From Ruminococcaceae bacterium UBA6416 (GTDB lineage Bacteria > Bacillota > Clostridia > Oscillospirales > Acutalibacteraceae), in NCBI GenBank assembly GCA_002438505.1, contig DJPI01000014.1, positions 1 through 23,231 on the forward strand: a stretch of DNA of 23,231 nucleotides. The letters are read 5' to 3'. This document shows positions 20,484 to 23,231 of the stretch, in pieces. Within the stretch, counting starts at the first letter, position 1. Each line of letters starts with the position of its first letter. Under the pieces are notes generated by a model, which had not been told where the DNA came from, did no database searches, and saw only the letters and a program-made list of their open reading frames with translations. The translations under genes and the position numbers were made by a program.

Positions 20484-23129
20484 ATGGCGGTCATAATTGA
20501 AAAAAGCAAAGTCAGAATTGAAAACGCTTTCATTGCAAAAGAGCTTTCGTTGAAGGGCGGAAAAATTGTTTCCTCAGCCGTTGAAAATCGGCTTTCCGGC
20601 CGGGTGTTTTCTCCGCTTGATGAAAGCAGTGAATTCAAAATCCGCTTTCTTTCTCTTTTCGGCGGAGAGTTCGTCTCCGGCGGCGAGCTTAAAATTGAAA
20701 AAGCATCGGACGAAAAAACCGAAACCGGAGAGAGGCTTCTTCTTGAATTCAAGCCCTTTAAGCTCAGGGGCGGAAGCATAAAAATAACGCTCATTTATGA
20801 GCTCGGTCTGCTTGACAGGCACATAAACAAGCGTCTTTTGCTCCGCTGCACGGAAAACGACTGCAAGGCGGCTATTGATTACATTGACCTTGAGCCGTAT
20901 TTTGTTCCGGATCTGTCCGAATGCAGCAGCCTTCCAAAGCAGGATAACAGCATCATAAGCGGCACGGCGCTTTCCCTCGGTCAGCCCGTGTTCTGCGGCG
21001 ACCTCTGCTTCGGCTGCGAATTTCCGGGAACGGAAAACAACATTGAAAACGGCGCGGTTTTTGTCCGTTGGTACAGCGGAAAGCCGCTCGTCTCCCTCCT
21101 TGAAAACGGCGTTTTTGAAACTTACAATTCGGTTTGTCTCGCCTGCCGCAGCAATGACACCGTTCAGCGCAAGACCGATTTTTTTGAATACATCCGCAAG
21201 ATTTCCCGTCCGCTGAGGTTCAGAACGCAGTATAACTCATGGTATGACCATATGCTGAACATCAGCGCAGACAACATTGAAAGCTCCTTCCTTGAAATTG
21301 AAAAGGGTCTCACCTCCTCCGGCTCAAAACCGCTTGATTGCTTTGTTGTTGACGATGGCTGGAATGATTATGAAAAAAGCTTCTGGTGCTTTAATAGTAA
21401 ATTTCCAAACGAGCTTTACCCCTCCTCGGCGCTTGCCCGGGCGTTCGGCTCTTCATTTGGACTTTGGCTCGGTCCGCGCGGAGGCTACACAACCGACACC
21501 GTGAGGTTTGCAAAGCGCATTGAAGAAAGCGGAAACGGCTTTTTCAACCGCCGTGCGCGTGACATCTGCGTTGCAAGCAAAAAATATATTGACAAAGTGA
21601 GCGCACTCATGCTCGATTATGAAAACCGCTTTTCCCTTTCTTACTGGAAGCTTGACGGATTTGCAAACAAGCCCTGCCGCAACAGGTCTCACGACCACAT
21701 GGTCGGCGGAAAGAACGATATGTATTATTACAGCGAGCTTTGGGAAAGGTGGACAAAGGTTTTTTCCGCGCTTTCAAAAAGCTCAAAGGAGAATCTTTTC
21801 ATCAATCTCACCTGCTATGCGCCGCCGAGTCCGTGGTTTTTGCAGTGGGTGAACACCGTCTGGATGCAAAACAGCACCGACATCGGCTTTCTTGACAGGG
21901 CGCCGGGCGGAAAAAAGCTTTCCTCGCCGCAAAAGGATCGCGCTCTGACCTATCGCGACAGCATGTACTATGATTTTTACCGCACACGCGGCTTCTGCTT
22001 TCCGCCATCGAATCTTTATAATCACGACCCGATATACGGCAACGAGGCAAAAATCAAAATGACGGACGGTCAGTTCAGGGAGTACCTTTTCACCAACGCG
22101 GCAAGGGGTACTCAGTTCTGGGAGCTTTATTACAGCTTCAACATGATGGATGAAAGCAAATGGAGAATCAGCAATGCGGCGGTGAGCTTTGCGCGCGAAA
22201 ACGCAAATCTTCTTTCGCGCTCGGTGCTTTTCGGCGGAAGGCCATCGCTTTTCCAGGTCTACGGCTTCGGCTGCTTTGACGGGAACGAGGGCATTGTTGC
22301 TCTGCGCAATCCGGGAGCAGACGCGCAGGAATACACCCTTGCGCTCGACAAGGCCTGCGGTGCGGACGAAAGGCTTTCCGCGGCCGGGGTCACAACAATA
22401 CTCCCCTATTCAAGAAGCGGAGAAAGCGGCTCGTTCTCGTTCAGCGATACACTGACGCTCACGCTCTCGCCGTTTGAAACAAGGATTCTTCACTTTGGAA
22501 AACGCCGCGAAAAAATTCAGGCTGTTTATTGCAAAGCAAAAAGCGCAGACACCCTTGAGGTGATGTTCAACCAAACCGTCATTCCGGACGCGGTCTCCTG
22601 CGGCGAAAACGCCGTTATTGAAGCAGTTCTCCTTTCCGATTACAGAAGTGTGCTTTTGAAATTTGAAAAGCCGTTTTCAGAGCAAAACAGTCTTACTCTC
22701 CTTTCAGTGAGCGACATTCTTTTGAACAAAAGTGACATTCCGGTTTCATTCACATACTACGAAAACAGCCTTATTAAAGAAAAGCCCGTCATGGGCAGCG
22801 CAGACTTTTCAGTGCGCGCAACCCTTGACGGAGAGCAGGACTGTATACTTTATTCTCAGGGCGATGAGCTGAGCCTTTCAATAAAGAACAGCTATGTCTA
22901 TTTCAAAGTTGGAGAGCGAACGCTTGTTTCCTCAAGAAGCGTCAGTGACATTGTTCAGGTTTGCGCCGTCAGGGAACGCAACGGCCTTTTGAAGCTTTAT
23001 CTCAACCAAAAGGTTGACAGCGCCGTTTATCCAGACTGCGTTTTTCCCCTTTCCGGAAAAGACCGCTACTGCTTCAGCGAGGGCAGGGTCAAGCTCTTTG
23101 ACCGCGCACTCAGCTATGATGAGGTGTAA
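20484..23129 (+). CDS. GH36-like glycoside hydrolase with Ig-like and LamG-like modules
   Basis: This 881-residue protein is probably a retaining glycosidase of the clan D (alpha-galactosidase-like) type. Residues 1-245 form an N-terminal beta-sandwich. A TIM-barrel region follows with NSWYDH (251-256), FVVDDGW (287-293), YWKLDGF with candidate nucleophile D391, and NSTDIGF with candidate acid/base D466. After a beta domain (about 570-672) comes a stretch (about 678-758, starting IQAVYCKAKS) resembling SbsA-type Ig-like folds. A LamG-like region (about 773-881) ends GRVKLFDRALSYDEV. No signal peptide is visible, so it is predicted cytoplasmic despite modules usual in secreted enzymes. GAGGAG six bases upstream fixes the ATG. 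Substrate specificity is not readable, and the residue roles are by analogy only. Confidence 0.75.
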   Translation: MAVIIEKSKVRIENAFIAKELSLKGGKIVSSAVENRLSGRVFSPLDESSEFKIRFLSLFGGEFVSGGELKIEKASDEKTETGERLLLEFKPFKLRGGSIKITLIYELGLLDRHINKRLLLRCTENDCKAAIDYIDLEPYFVPDLSECSSLPKQDNSIISGTALSLGQPVFCGDLCFGCEFPGTENNIENGAVFVRWYSGKPLVSLLENGVFETYNSVCLACRSNDTVQRKTDFFEYIRKISRPLRFRTQYNSWYDHMLNISADNIESSFLEIEKGLTSSGSKPLDCFVVDDGWNDYEKSFWCFNSKFPNELYPSSALARAFGSSFGLWLGPRGGYTTDTVRFAKRIEESGNGFFNRRARDICVASKKYIDKVSALMLDYENRFSLSYWKLDGFANKPCRNRSHDHMVGGKNDMYYYSELWERWTKVFSALSKSSKENLFINLTCYAPPSPWFLQWVNTVWMQNSTDIGFLDRAPGGKKLSSPQKDRALTYRDSMYYDFYRTRGFCFPPSNLYNHDPIYGNEAKIKMTDGQFREYLFTNAARGTQFWELYYSFNMMDESKWRISNAAVSFARENANLLSRSVLFGGRPSLFQVYGFGCFDGNEGIVALRNPGADAQEYTLALDKACGADERLSAAGVTTILPYSRSGESGSFSFSDTLTLTLSPFETRILHFGKRREKIQAVYCKAKSADTLEVMFNQTVIPDAVSCGENAVIEAVLLSDYRSVLLKFEKPFSEQNSLTLLSVSDILLNKSDIPVSFTYYENSLIKEKPVMGSADFSVRATLDGEQDCILYSQGDELSLSIKNSYVYFKVGERTLVSSRSVSDIVQVCAVRERNGLLKLYLNQKVDSAVYPDCVFPLSGKDRYCFSEGRVKLFDRALSYDEV

Positions 23130-23231
23130 AGCCGGATGTTGGATTTTGGACGTTGGAAAAATATCTATTATCTATTATCTAAAATAACTCAAGCACCAAC
23201 TCACACATAATAAACTATCCCCATAAAAATG
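23130..23231. repeat. AT-rich tail with short tandem repeats
   Basis: After the last gene, TATCTAT is repeated about three times (23162-23181). Before it, the motif GTTGGATTTTGGACGTTGG shows imperfect repetition. No terminator hairpin is clear before the window ends. A final ATG at 23229-23231 cannot be judged. Confidence 0.4.

Noticed and set aside
1..23231. CRISPR array, insertion sequence or prophage
   Set aside because: I found no regularly spaced repeats, transposase or phage genes on either strand.

Overview
This window carries a low-to-moderate GC Firmicutes chromosome, most likely a Clostridia (Ruminococcaceae/Oscillospiraceae-like) genome. The evidence is RNase Y, an mraZ-headed division and cell wall (dcw) operon with a PASTA-bearing class B PBP, strong AGGAGG-type ribosome binding sites, several TTG/GTG starts, near-consensus TTGACA-17-TAAAAT promoters and an SLH-domain surface enzyme. 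MurE carries the DNPR signature of meso-diaminopimelate ligases, so the wall is probably of the meso-DAP type. The taxonomic call is an inference from gene content, not from a database match.

Layout, left to right. (1) 1-2.7 kb, minus strand: the 5' part of a tRNA-Ser(CGA)-like gene cut by the window edge, an RluA-family pseudouridine synthase, and RNase Y (rny), whose leader holds a terminator-like hairpin. (2) 2.7-4.2 kb, plus strand: a secreted SGNH/GDSL-type hydrolase with a C-terminal SLH region and its own promoter. (3) 4.2-4.6 kb: a gene-free stretch with two plus-strand hairpins, an unexplained segment of about 245 bases, and a minus-strand terminator. (4) 4.6-8.0 kb, minus strand: an unrecognised exported, C-terminally membrane-anchored protein of about 620 residues, then an M28-type metallopeptidase whose catalytic domain contains inserted membrane helices. 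Each has its own promoter and terminator.

(5) 8.1-20.3 kb, minus strand: one ten-gene dcw operon in the order mraZ, rsmH, ftsL, ftsI/spoVD, murE, mraY, ftsW, murG, murA, ftsQ. It runs from a single consensus promoter upstream of mraZ to a terminator after ftsQ, with short gaps or overlaps apart from a 151-base spacer before ftsI and a gap of about 80 bases before murA. Together the products make the UDP-MurNAc precursor (MurA, MurE), convert it to lipid I and II (MraY, MurG), polymerise and cross-link it at the septum (FtsW, FtsI), and form part of the divisome scaffold (FtsL, FtsQ). MraZ is the operon's regulator and RsmH modifies 16S rRNA. murB, murC, murD, murF, ftsA and ftsZ are not in the window.

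(6) 20.4-23.1 kb, plus strand and divergent from mraZ: a large GH36-like glycoside hydrolase with Ig-like and LamG-like C-terminal modules but no signal peptide. The last 100 bases hold only short AT-rich tandem repeats.

Most of the window is well-understood core machinery. The less ordinary elements are the aberrant tRNA-like 5' end, the rny leader hairpin, the orphan surface protein, the membrane-interrupted M28 peptidase, the Arg/Lys-rich cytoplasmic domain of FtsQ, the KTA motif in FtsI, and the cytoplasm-predicted multidomain GH36-like enzyme. I did not find clear evidence of a wholly new system such as a defence island, CRISPR array or mobile element.
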